Shown here: positions 34,377-42,457 of the stretch, one piece after another
Layout of the letters: every line of letters begins with the position of its first letter
Numbering within the stretch: the stretch's first letter is position 1
Source of the DNA: CAYOEV01 sp964403075
GTDB taxonomy: Bacteria > Bacteroidota > Bacteroidia > Cytophagales > Cyclobacteriaceae
NCBI GenBank assembly: GCA_964403075.1
Contig: CAYOEV010000014.1
Coordinates: 1-59,055 of the forward strand
Reading direction: 5' to 3'
DNA length: 59,055 nucleotides
The notes under the pieces: model-generated
The model's input: the letters and a program-made list of their open reading frames with translations, nothing else
What the model was told of the DNA's origin: nothing
Databases searched by the model: none
Position numbers and translations under genes: made by a program

Positions 34377-35366
34377 GGAATTGAGCGTTTGCCAAATGCG
34401 GTCTTTCAATTCCGGAATGCCCTGTTGGGTAAAACTTGAAAAAAACAAAGGGTGTAAGTCTTTTGGTAAGGCATTCCCAATTTCTTCAATAAGCTCTGCA
34501 TCTAATAATTCTGCTTTGGATATAGCCAACAGGCGCGGCTTGTCCATCAATTCCGGGTTGTGTTTTTCCAGTTCTTTAACCAGTAACTCATACTCCTGTC
34601 CGATGTTAAGACTTTCAGCAGCGATGACGAATAACAAGACCGCATTTCTTTCGATATGTCGAAGGAATCGTGTGCCCAACCCTTTACCCTCGGCAGCACC
34701 CTCAATGATTCCGGGAATATCCGCCATTACAAATGACTTATAATCCCGATAGGAAACCACACCTAAATTGGGCACCAATGTGGTAAATGGATAGTCTGCT
34801 ATTTCTGGTTTAGCAGCCGAAATTGTGGACAGTAGCGTAGATTTACCGGCATTTGGTAAACCTACCAGCCCCACGTCGGCCAATAATTTCAGTTCCAATA
34901 TTACCTGTAGCTCCATACCTTCTATACCAGGCTGGGCATGTCTTGGCGCTTGGTTGGTGGGAGATTTGAAGTGAACATTTCCCCTTCCGCCAATCCCACC
35001 GGGAAGAAGAATTTCTTCTTGCTGATCTTTCAGTATTTCCAATAATTTCTCCCCAGTATCGGCATTTTTGGCAACGGTACCAATGGGGACCTCCAGAATG
35101 GCATCTTGACCATCTGAACCATGTTTTTGAGCGCCACTTCCCGCCTGACCATTTGCTGCGCGAATGTGTTTACGATATTTCAAATGCAGCAGGGTCCAGA
35201 GTTGACTGTTCCCCTTTAGTACCACATGCCCTCCTCGACCTCCATCTCCACCATCAGGTCCGCCCTTGGGAACGTATTTTTCTCTTCTGAAATGAACGCT
35301 CCCTGCGCCCCCATCACCAGAACTTGCAAAAAATTTAACGTAATCGATAAAGTTGGAAGAAGACAT
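34374..35366 (-). CDS. obgE: Obg/CgtA GTPase
   Basis: Ribosome-assembly and stress GTPase. It has an N-terminal Gly-rich Obg domain (about 1-158: FASSGDGGAGSVHFRREK, GGDGGRGG) and a G domain with the P-loop GLPNAGKSTL, DYPFTTLVPN switch I, DIPGIIEGA (G3) and a specificity motif ISKAE in place of the usual NKxD. At 330 aa it lacks the variable C-terminal OCT domain. Downstream of adk by 14 bp. Confidence 0.96.
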   Translation of the reverse strand: MSSSNFIDYVKFFASSGDGGAGSVHFRREKYVPKGGPDGGDGGRGGHVVLKGNSQLWTLLHLKYRKHIRAANGQAGSGAQKHGSDGQDAILEVPIGTVAKNADTGEKLLEILKDQQEEILLPGGIGGRGNVHFKSPTNQAPRHAQPGIEGMELQVILELKLLADVGLVGLPNAGKSTLLSTISAAKPEIADYPFTTLVPNLGVVSYRDYKSFVMADIPGIIEGAAEGKGLGTRFLRHIERNAVLLFVIAAESLNIGQEYELLVKELEKHNPELMDKPRLLAISKAELLDAELIEEIGNALPKDLHPLFFSSFTQQGIPELKDRIWQTLNS

Positions 35367-35380
35367 GCAGATGACCAGTT

Positions 35381-35953
35381 TTAAAAACGGGAAATCACTT
35401 GCTCAATGTCTGCGAAAATATCGTCAATTTCACCCACCCCACCTACTTCATGGTATTTACCTTTCAGCCGGTAATAATCGGCAACAGGCGCTGTTTCCCG
35501 GTGATATACCTGGATACGATTGTTGATTTTTTCATCATCCTGATCATCTATTCGCCCAGATGTTTTTGCCCGTTCTTTGATGCGTATGCGTAGCTGGTCG
35601 TCAGGTACCTCCAACGCCACCATTCCAGAAATGCTGAGGCCATGACGATCTAACATCTTGTCCAGCGCTTCTGCCTGGTCTACAGTTCGTGGGAAGCCAT
35701 CGAAAATGAATCCGCATGTATTTAGGTTTTCGTTTACTTTGTCTTCCACCATCCCGATGACTACCTCATCGGGGACCAGATTGCCTTGATCCATGTAGGA
35801 TTTGGCTTTTTGACCCAATACTGTGGCTTCCTTAATATTTTGTCTGAATAGGTCGCCTGTAGATACGTGAATCAGTTTGTGCTTGTTGATAATGTGCTCA
35901 CTTTGCGTTCCCTTCCCTGCTCCCGGAGGACCGAACAAGACAATATTTAGCAT
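35381..35953 (-). CDS. adk: Adenylate kinase, short-lid form
   Basis: Interconverts ATP, AMP and ADP. P-loop GPPGAGKGTQ, the GFPRTVDQAEAL motif and RIDDQDDEKINNRIQVYH near the C-terminus are present. At 190 aa it is the short form without the inserted LID subdomain, and therefore without the Cys4 zinc site found in some long adenylate kinases. Followed by obgE. Confidence 0.96.
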   Translation of the reverse strand: MLNIVLFGPPGAGKGTQSEHIINKHKLIHVSTGDLFRQNIKEATVLGQKAKSYMDQGNLVPDEVVIGMVEDKVNENLNTCGFIFDGFPRTVDQAEALDKMLDRHGLSISGMVALEVPDDQLRIRIKERAKTSGRIDDQDDEKINNRIQVYHRETAPVADYYRLKGKYHEVGGVGEIDDIFADIEQVISRF

Positions 35954-36002
35954 GTGTATTAATTTTAAAAAGCAGTAAAGATAGTGGCTTTACTCATTTG
36001 AA

Positions 36003-36506
36003 ATGGGCCTATTTTTGGAAATCATCTGGTCTATGAATGTAATACTCAAGTACTTTACTGTTTACGCGCTCAGTGGTTTCAAGTTTATTTTTGGGCCTAC
36101 CCTTGGGCTGGCGTATGGATTTACGGTAACAGAGACTGTGCTACTCACGGTTTTGGGTATGATGACCACGGTTTATTTATTTACCTACTTGGGCGACGGC
36201 CTAAGAAAGAGTATGCTGCGGTTCTTAAGAAAAAGAAGGAAACGTATTTTCACCAAAAGGAATAGGCGCTACGTAAAAGTTTGGCAAGCCTACGGCGTTA
36301 AAGGCATTGCCCTTCTGACACCACTCCTGCTAATGCCAGTCGGAGGCGCACTTTTGGTTAATTTGTTAGGAGGTAACAAGAAGAAAATTATTAAGTGGAT
36401 GTGGATAAGTGCCATATTTTGGGCCCTTTTGGATACGCTGTTGATCTATTATGCTTACGATACGTTGTCTACAATTCCCTTTGTCAGGAGGTTAATTCCC
36501 AGATAG
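36003..36506 (+). CDS. Small integral membrane protein, unknown function
   Basis: 167 aa with about four hydrophobic segments (around 15-35, 40-62, 98-120 and 128-150) and a strongly basic cytoplasmic loop (RKSMLRFLRKRRKRIFTKRN, 68-87). The segment GVKGIALLTPLLLMPVGGALLVN has the amphipathic glycine/proline pattern of DedA-like or small-exporter proteins, but I cannot assign a family. The start may be 36003 or the in-frame ATG at 36033. It converges on sdaA. Confidence 0.65.
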   Translation: MGLFLEIIWSMNVILKYFTVYALSGFKFIFGPTLGLAYGFTVTETVLLTVLGMMTTVYLFTYLGDGLRKSMLRFLRKRRKRIFTKRNRRYVKVWQAYGVKGIALLTPLLLMPVGGALLVNLLGGNKKKIIKWMWISAIFWALLDTLLIYYAYDTLSTIPFVRRLIPR

Positions 36507-36512
36507 GATGCC

Positions 36513-37424
36513 TTAATTTTCATTTTCATCTTCCTGCTCAAGTACTTCAATGTCTTGAATAAGTACTCTTTTGGAAATGGCCTTTCCCGTAGGCGTGGCG
36601 GCCAGCCCACCCAAGGCCGTTTCTTTGTATTTGGCTTCCATATTTTGTCCGATTTCACCCATAGCGTCTACGCATTCATCCACGGGAATTACGGGAGACA
36701 CATCTGCCAAAGCAATCTGTGCAGACGAGTTGGCGATGGCAGCGGCACTGGCATTGCGTACGATACAGGGTACTTCTACAAGTCCGGCGACAGGATCGCA
36801 AACCAAACCCAGCATACACTGCACGGTGATGGCGACCGCATTGAATGTTTGTTCTACGGTACCACCCAGCGCATAGCAGATAGCGGCAGATGCCATGGCG
36901 GCTGCAGATCCGGTTTCCGCCTGACACCCGCCGACAGAACCGGCAATGGAAGCTCGTTTTTCCAGAATCAAAGCCACTCCTGCACTTACTAAAAGCGCTT
37001 CGGCGATGGTCTCATCTTTCAGTCCATGAATTTCCTGAAGGGTGACCATGGTACCGGGTAAAATTCCCGATGCGCCTGCTGTGGGTGCCGCTACAATCCG
37101 ACCCATGCAAGAGTTGACCTCCTTGGCTGCGAGGGCACGGGATACCAGCAATTGAAATTCTTTGGAAAGAACCGCTTTTGGAAATTGATGCACCTTTTTA
37201 GCGCCATTAGACACCATACCTGAGTGAGAAGTCATGTCGGTTGTAAGTCCTGTATGTACTGCCTCTTTCATCACTTCATAAGCATTGAGCAAACCGGCCC
37301 ATATTTCCTGATCTGTGGCACCTCTTTGATCTTTTTCAAATTGGAGCACCGGTGCGTACAATTTGAGATTATCGGTTTGCACTACCTGACGCCATTCTTC
37401 AAAGCTTGTAAATGTTACTACCAT
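36513..37424 (-). CDS. L-serine ammonia-lyase, iron-sulfur dependent, alpha domain only
   Basis: Deaminates L-serine to pyruvate using a [4Fe-4S] cluster. Signatures: APTAGASGILPG, GSVGGCQAETGSAAAMA, CMLGLVCDPVAG and the cluster Cys residues in GGCQAE, VQCM/LVCDP and SCMGR-type segments. At about 303 aa it corresponds to the alpha chain (SdaAA). The N-terminal beta domain of one-chain enzymes is missing and no beta gene is adjacent. I prefer the ATG at 37424 over 37454, since the ten extra residues are not family-like. Confidence 0.9.
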   Translation of the reverse strand: MVVTFTSFEEWRQVVQTDNLKLYAPVLQFEKDQRGATDQEIWAGLLNAYEVMKEAVHTGLTTDMTSHSGMVSNGAKKVHQFPKAVLSKEFQLLVSRALAAKEVNSCMGRIVAAPTAGASGILPGTMVTLQEIHGLKDETIAEALLVSAGVALILEKRASIAGSVGGCQAETGSAAAMASAAICYALGGTVEQTFNAVAITVQCMLGLVCDPVAGLVEVPCIVRNASAAAIANSSAQIALADVSPVIPVDECVDAMGEIGQNMEAKYKETALGGLAATPTGKAISKRVLIQDIEVLEQEDENEN

Positions 37425-37464
37425 ACCTAGACTTAAACGAATAAAGCTAACCAAATGATACTTC

Positions 37465-37472
37465 TATCTTTG
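37465..37472 (+). promoter_or_regulatory. Candidate -7 box for hemE, very close to the start codon
   Basis: TATCTTTG matches TAnnTTTG exactly and ends only 6 bp before the hemE ATG. If used, transcription would begin at or next to the start codon, giving a leaderless or nearly leaderless mRNA. No clear -33 TTG is present. Confidence 0.4.
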
Positions 37473-37478
37473 TAGGCC

Positions 37479-38519
37479 ATGAAATTGAAAAACGATCTCT
37501 TACTAAGGACAGCGAAAGGTGAGTCGGTAGACCGAACACCCGTATGGCTCATGCGCCAGGCCGGCCGAATACTTCCAGAATATCGGGCCATTCGAAATGC
37601 CCTTTCCGGTTTTAAGGAACTTGTGACAACTCCAGATTTGGCTGCGGAAGTAACCATTCAGCCAGTGGATATTTTAGGCGTAGACGCAGCAATCATTTTT
37701 TCAGATATCCTCGTGATTCCAGAAGTCATGGGTCTACCTTATGAAATGGTTGAAAAGAAAGGCCCATATTTCCCTGAAACGATCAAAAGCCCATCTGATA
37801 TTGACCGATTACAGGGCACGGATGTTTCGAAGTTGCAATACGTTTTCGACGCCATAGCGCTAACTCAGCAAAGGCTTAATGGTCGTGTGCCGCTGATTGG
37901 TTTTGCAGGGGCCCCCTGGACGTTGATGGCGTACATGGTTGAAGGGGGTGGTAGTAAAACCTTCTCAAAAGCACGCGGCATGCTCTATCGACATCCGCGA
38001 GATGCGCATCGTTTGTTGGAAAAAATCACACAGGCTACCATCGCCTATTTAAAAGGACAGATTGCCTCAGGTGCCCAGATTGTTCAAATTTTTGATTCCT
38101 GGGCGGGTATACTGCCTCAAGATCACTACCGCGAATTTTCGCTCACCTACATCGCGGCCATTTGTGAGGCCATCGATGAGGTTCCGGTGACTGTATTTGC
38201 CAAAGATGCCTGGCACGCGATACCGGAAATGGCCCAACTTTCTTGCCAGGTGGTAGGCTTAGACTGGTCACTGGACCCGCAAACTGTTCGTCAGCAGATT
38301 CCACAAAAAACCTTACAAGGTAATCTGGATCCCTGTGTTTTATATGGAGATGAAGCCGTCATACGTGAGAAAACGACCCTGATGCTTGAGCAATTCAAGG
38401 GACACCCCCATATTGCCAATCTGGGACATGGCGTTTACCCTGATATCGATCCGGCTCACGTAAAAATATTCATTGATGCGGTGAAATCATTTCAATCTGG
38501 CAGTGGGTCGACCCAGTAG
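37479..38519 (+). CDS. hemE: Uroporphyrinogen decarboxylase
   Basis: Decarboxylates uroporphyrinogen III to coproporphyrinogen III in heme synthesis. N-terminal signature TPVWLMRQAGRILPEYR (catalytic Arg residues), FSDILVIPEVMG with the key Asp, GFAGAPWTLMAYMVEGGGS and GNLDPCVLY are all present. At 346 aa the length is normal. The start matches the family N-terminus (MKLKNDLLLRTAKGE). The last 33 bp overlap the convergent membrane-protein gene. Confidence 0.97.
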   Translation: MKLKNDLLLRTAKGESVDRTPVWLMRQAGRILPEYRAIRNALSGFKELVTTPDLAAEVTIQPVDILGVDAAIIFSDILVIPEVMGLPYEMVEKKGPYFPETIKSPSDIDRLQGTDVSKLQYVFDAIALTQQRLNGRVPLIGFAGAPWTLMAYMVEGGGSKTFSKARGMLYRHPRDAHRLLEKITQATIAYLKGQIASGAQIVQIFDSWAGILPQDHYREFSLTYIAAICEAIDEVPVTVFAKDAWHAIPEMAQLSCQVVGLDWSLDPQTVRQQIPQKTLQGNLDPCVLYGDEAVIREKTTLMLEQFKGHPHIANLGHGVYPDIDPAHVKIFIDAVKSFQSGSGSTQ

Positions 38520-38927
38520 CCAGGAGGCCAGCACTGTTAGCAGGCCCGCAATGGTGACCAGGTAAAGACCTATCTGGATACTACTTCCAGCCTGCAGGAT
38601 AGTGACAAATGAATCTTTAAAGTCCTGCTTAATAAAATAGCTGAAGCGAAGGATGTGGATCGTTCCAACTGCGGCGGCAATTGCTGCGGGTATGAATGCA
38701 ATGTAGAGACGATATCCTTCGAGTTTATTTTGGAGGGGGCCCAGAAACCCGGCTAGCAGGCTAATAGCAAAAAGCACAAATGCCACCCGCCCATCCAAGG
38801 CGAATGTTTCTCCCCAGCTTTCGATGCCATGAACATTACCCACAAATGGTACTTCTACCCAAGGTAGATAGGCAGCTACCATGCCGAGGGCAGAAAAAAA
38901 AATAATGAAGATGCGTTGTCGATACAT
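38487..38927 (-). CDS. Four-helix membrane protein of unknown function
   Basis: The longer frame from 39029 runs through the upstream kinase gene with Cys-rich, unlikely sequence. Starting at the ATG at 38927 (MYRQRIFIIFF) gives 146 aa with four hydrophobic helices (about 5-22, 45-62, 70-88 and 112-135) and a short extracytoplasmic loop after PWVEVPF. It resembles small 'DUF' membrane proteins with no assigned role. Its end overlaps hemE. Confidence 0.65.
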   Translation of the reverse strand: MYRQRIFIIFFSALGMVAAYLPWVEVPFVGNVHGIESWGETFALDGRVAFVLFAISLLAGFLGPLQNKLEGYRLYIAFIPAAIAAAVGTIHILRFSYFIKQDFKDSFVTILQAGSSIQIGLYLVTIAGLLTVLASWLLGRPTARLK

Positions 38928-38938
38928 GGTAGCGCAAA

Positions 38939-39946
38939 TCAAGTTAACCAATTGCTGAGTATGTGGTTGTCTCCCACCTCTTTTTTCAATCGATCTGCAT
39001 CTATCGGCACAACACCCGGTGATTCGCAAACGATTCCGCCGCCAAGGTTAGCGATTTCTGCCACGAATTCAAGCGGCATACCCGCCGCCGTGGCCAATGC
39101 TGCAATGCTGATGACGGTATCTCCCGCACCGGATACGTCAGCAATTTTCCGGAAGTGAGCCGGATAAATACCCTGAATTTTATCCGAGTGGTAGTAAACG
39201 CCATGTTCCGACAGTGTGATGAGTGTTTGTTCGTTGGCCAACTGATTGGTTAATTGACCTACCGCTTCTTTCAAAGAGGCCATGCTGGTAGCATCTACCT
39301 TTATGTTCAATCCCTCATTCAATTCCTTAAGATTGGGTTTAAATAGGGTGGCTCTCCGGTAGTCAAGGAAATGCCGTTTTTTGGGGTCAACGGCAGAGAT
39401 TTTACCTGTTTCCCTGCATTTATTGATGACTGAGGCAATGATTTCAGGAGCCAGGCTGCCTTTGTCATAATCTTCAAAAATTACTAAGTCGGCTTCATCT
39501 AGTAAGGTCAGCGCATGATTGAGCATGGCTTTTTTATCTATGGCATTTAGCGGTTCGTCTGTCTCGGAATCGATCCTAATGAGGTGTTGAGAATGCGACA
39601 ATACCCTGTTTTTGACTGTGGTAATCCTTGCCTGACTTCGAATGATACCCTTATCGGTGATACCCCTGTTTTTGAGTAGCTGAGAAAATATCTGACCGTC
39701 TTCATCATCACCGACTACGGCACAGAGTATAGGTTTGGCACCTAGTGCTTGAATGTTTAATGCCACGTTCGCGGCCCCCCCCAATCTTTTTTCACGGCGT
39801 TCAACATTGATCACCGGAACCGGTGCTTCCGGAGATATACGCTTCACAGACCCGTAGATGTAAGCATCTACCATGACGTCACCTAAGACCAGTACGGTTT
39901 TGTCCTTAAATGAATCAAAAAGTGTTTCTAAGCTAAGCTTTTTCAT
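38939..39946 (-). CDS. HldE/RfaE domain I-type PfkB kinase (heptose 7-phosphate kinase-like)
   Basis: 335 aa. The opening LVLGDVMVDAYIYGSVKRISPEAPVPV, the substrate motif RLGGAANVALNI, NRVLSHSQHLIRID and DVSGAGDTV are those of the kinase domain of ADP-heptose synthase. The nucleotidyltransferase domain of bifunctional HldE is absent. In the family it phosphorylates D-glycero-D-manno-heptose 7-phosphate for LPS core. It overlaps the aspartate aminotransferase gene by 1 bp. No other heptose genes are in the window, so substrate is inferred. Confidence 0.87.
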   Translation of the reverse strand: MKKLSLETLFDSFKDKTVLVLGDVMVDAYIYGSVKRISPEAPVPVINVERREKRLGGAANVALNIQALGAKPILCAVVGDDEDGQIFSQLLKNRGITDKGIIRSQARITTVKNRVLSHSQHLIRIDSETDEPLNAIDKKAMLNHALTLLDEADLVIFEDYDKGSLAPEIIASVINKCRETGKISAVDPKKRHFLDYRRATLFKPNLKELNEGLNIKVDATSMASLKEAVGQLTNQLANEQTLITLSEHGVYYHSDKIQGIYPAHFRKIADVSGAGDTVISIAALATAAGMPLEFVAEIANLGGGIVCESPGVVPIDADRLKKEVGDNHILSNWLT

Positions 39947-41145
39947 TAGCTAAGTTTTTTTAATGCTTCCTTCATTCGGTCAATGGCACGAGTCAAATCA
40001 TCCTTTGAGGCAGCATATGATAGTCGGACTGCCTGGCCGGCACCAAACGCCTGGCCGGTAACCAATGATACGTGGGCCTCTTCCAGTAAGTACAAACAAA
40101 AATCTGATGCATCCTTGATGTGGTAAGCACCCTGAGATTTTCCGAAGTATGTACTGATATCAGGAAAGAAATAAAATGCACCTTCCGGGTCGTTCACCTG
40201 AAACCCAGGAATGCTTTCCAGTAAGGTTTGCACCAATTTTTTTCTTTCGCGGTAGGCCTCTACCATATCAAGCGACGCTTCTTTTGATGAGTTGAGCGCA
40301 GTGAGCGCTGCCCGCTGCGCTACGGAACAATTGGCGGATGTGTACTGGCCCTGCATTTTACTAGCTGCTTTGGCCAACCACAACGGCGCACCAATGTAAC
40401 CTACACGCCAGCCAGTCATGGCAAAACCTTTGGAAAATCCGTTTACGGTCACGGTTTGATCCTGCATACCAGGGAGACTGCCCATGCTCACGTGCGTAGA
40501 ACGAAAATTAATGAGTTCATAAATTTCATCGGCAATGACCATGATGTTTGGATGCGCTTGCAGCACTTCTGCAAATTCCAGTAATTCATCTTTACTGAAT
40601 ACCGAGCCGGTAGGATTACATGGAGAAGAAAAAATGACGGCCTTCGTGCGGTCAGAAAGGGCGGCGCGCAGTTGTACAGCGCTGGCTTTGAAGTCTGAAG
40701 AGAGGTCGCCGGAAATATAAATGGGAATACCCCCGGCCATTTCTATCATGGCACGGTAGCTTACCCAGTAGGGTGTAAAAACAATCACTTCGTCGCCAGG
40801 GTTTAAAAGTGCCTGGAAGACATTGGCAATGGATTGTTTGGCACCGTTGGAGACTACGATCTGGTCGGGTGAATACCGCAGGTTGTTTTCTTCCTCAAAT
40901 TTCTTTGAGATAGCCTCGCGTAGATTCAGATAACCGTTAACTGGCGGATAGGAAAAGTATTTTTCTGACCGTATGGCTTCTATGGCTCCTTCCTGAATGT
41001 GCTTGGGGGTCTTGAAGTCAGGCTCACCCAAGCTCAGGCTGATCACATCAATGCCTTTTTCTTTCATTTCCCGGGCTTTAGCGGCCATTGCCAAAGTTGC
41101 AGATTCGGGGAGGTTCGTAATTTTTTCGGAAAGTAATTCTTTCAT
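39946..41145 (-). CDS. aspC: Class I aminotransferase, probable aspartate aminotransferase
   Basis: PLP enzyme of 399 aa. Signatures: VISLSLGEPDFKTP, VVSNGAKQSI, SSPCNPTGSVFS with the Asn that contacts PLP, IMVIADEIYE and the Schiff-base Lys in NGFSKGFAMTGWRVGY. It belongs to the aspartate/prephenate aminotransferase 1-beta group. The aspC symbol is by family resemblance. Its stop overlaps the kinase gene's start. Confidence 0.88.
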   Translation of the reverse strand: MKELLSEKITNLPESATLAMAAKAREMKEKGIDVISLSLGEPDFKTPKHIQEGAIEAIRSEKYFSYPPVNGYLNLREAISKKFEEENNLRYSPDQIVVSNGAKQSIANVFQALLNPGDEVIVFTPYWVSYRAMIEMAGGIPIYISGDLSSDFKASAVQLRAALSDRTKAVIFSSPCNPTGSVFSKDELLEFAEVLQAHPNIMVIADEIYELINFRSTHVSMGSLPGMQDQTVTVNGFSKGFAMTGWRVGYIGAPLWLAKAASKMQGQYTSANCSVAQRAALTALNSSKEASLDMVEAYRERKKLVQTLLESIPGFQVNDPEGAFYFFPDISTYFGKSQGAYHIKDASDFCLYLLEEAHVSLVTGQAFGAGQAVRLSYAASKDDLTRAIDRMKEALKKLS

Positions 41146-41197
41146 TTGGAATCCTGGATTGGAAGGCTAAAATAATGGTTTTCGCTACAAAGGTTGG

Positions 41198-42346
41198 TCA
41201 GGATTTCTGAAGGTAACTGACCCAACGAGAGGGAATCTCTCCTGTAAGTGCCAACTCATAATCGGAATAGCTGCAGGCAATCATTCGATTGCGGTTGAAC
41301 AAGCCCTGATCGTTCTCGTGAGGCACTTCCATCCACCATTTTTCTGATCTTTTGCTTTTAAAAAAGCGGATGAATTCGGGTTTTCCGGGCATGGCTACTT
41401 CGTAACTAAGGTAGTCGTTAGACATAAAATTTTTGTCACCTTTCCGGTTGTGGAATCCTTCGATAAAATACCATATCATGGTAGCCAAAACGAAGGCAGT
41501 TCTGGCATCTTCTGAATCTTTGTCTGCATCAAATTCATAAAAACCTATGGTGCTGAGCTTATCGCTCAAGCCCGCATACCAGCAGAGCTGGCACGCCTCT
41601 TCGCCTGTGAGGCCGTACACTTTTGTATCGGTTGCGCCCGGGGCGTACTGCACCTGAAGCGCCGAGACATCAAAACTGACCATGTCAGCTTCCCGAACTA
41701 CCGGCTCCATTTCTTTGAGATTTTCTTTCACCATGCCTAGGCGGATGGCTTCGAAAGACATGCGCTCCATCAGCGCGGTTTTCTTGTGGTGATTCAGATA
41801 GCTTTGGTGACCCAAATGCACATAAGTGAAAAGATAATTTGGGTCGTGACGAAACATTGCGGCCAGGTGCGCTTCATTGGCTTGCCCAGATTCATCAAAA
41901 TCTAAACGATTGTCTACTCCCAGCAGCGTGACCAGCTTGTCCATTGACTCATATGCATAGTAGGGACCAAGGTCGAGGTCATGGGTGCCCCCTATGAGTA
42001 TAGGTAAAATTTTACGCTGCATAAGAAAGGTGCAAACTTCTTTCAAACGTAGGATGGTGTCTGCTGCTTTGGGGCCATTGCGGAAATTACCCAAATCCAC
42101 AATGCGGTGCGCGCCCTGCCCTCGTTTGAGTTGGTACAATTGCCGGCGCACTGCATTCGCTGCATGTCCGTAACCTTCGCGCTGATTCCCGCCACGGTAT
42201 TCCCGGAGACCAATCAGCGCCATGTCCATGTCTTCCAGATCAGGCATCAATTCGATGTTTGCATATATAGAAGCAAAAAATGAGCTTTCTGGGAAACTTT
42301 CGGTTTCAACGTCGAGTAAAGGATCGAAAAAGAGGTTCAAGTCCAT
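41198..42346 (-). CDS. Arginase/formimidoylglutamase-fold protein with altered metal site
   Basis: 382 aa ureohydrolase-fold protein, cytoplasmic. It keeps LIGGTH122D, but the DAHxD motif is D145-N-R147-L-D149 (His replaced by Arg) and the second DxD is D226-V-S228. Two of six usual manganese ligands are therefore replaced. The APG turn after this motif is kept (QYAPG). Bacteroidota relatives are often labelled formimidoylglutamase, but no histidine-degradation genes are nearby and catalysis is doubtful. Possible non-enzymatic or divergent activity. Confidence 0.8.
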   Translation of the reverse strand: MDLNLFFDPLLDVETESFPESSFFASIYANIELMPDLEDMDMALIGLREYRGGNQREGYGHAANAVRRQLYQLKRGQGAHRIVDLGNFRNGPKAADTILRLKEVCTFLMQRKILPILIGGTHDLDLGPYYAYESMDKLVTLLGVDNRLDFDESGQANEAHLAAMFRHDPNYLFTYVHLGHQSYLNHHKKTALMERMSFEAIRLGMVKENLKEMEPVVREADMVSFDVSALQVQYAPGATDTKVYGLTGEEACQLCWYAGLSDKLSTIGFYEFDADKDSEDARTAFVLATMIWYFIEGFHNRKGDKNFMSNDYLSYEVAMPGKPEFIRFFKSKRSEKWWMEVPHENDQGLFNRNRMIACSYSDYELALTGEIPSRWVSYLQKS

Positions 42347-42407
42347 TGAACGAATTTAATGAATAGTGAAATACGGCTCATGCCAGGGATCAATCAATGG
42401 TGCTGTA

Positions 42408-42437
42408 AAATAAAAAAGGGCTCCTTGGGGAGCCCTT
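42408..42437 (-). terminator. Intrinsic terminator after nqrF
   Basis: Read on the minus strand, AAGGGCTCC (42429-42437) pairs perfectly with GGAGCCCTT (42416-42424), followed by TTTTATTTTA. It separates nqrF from the arginase-fold gene. Confidence 0.9.
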
Positions 42438-42457
42438 AAATCTTCTGTGTGGTGAGG

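Noticed and set aside
34306..34395. 30-codon N-terminal extension of GrpE
   Set aside because: It would be translated from the palindromic regulatory region and overlaps obgE; the MTKKDKEK start at 34305 gives a standard acidic GrpE N-terminus.
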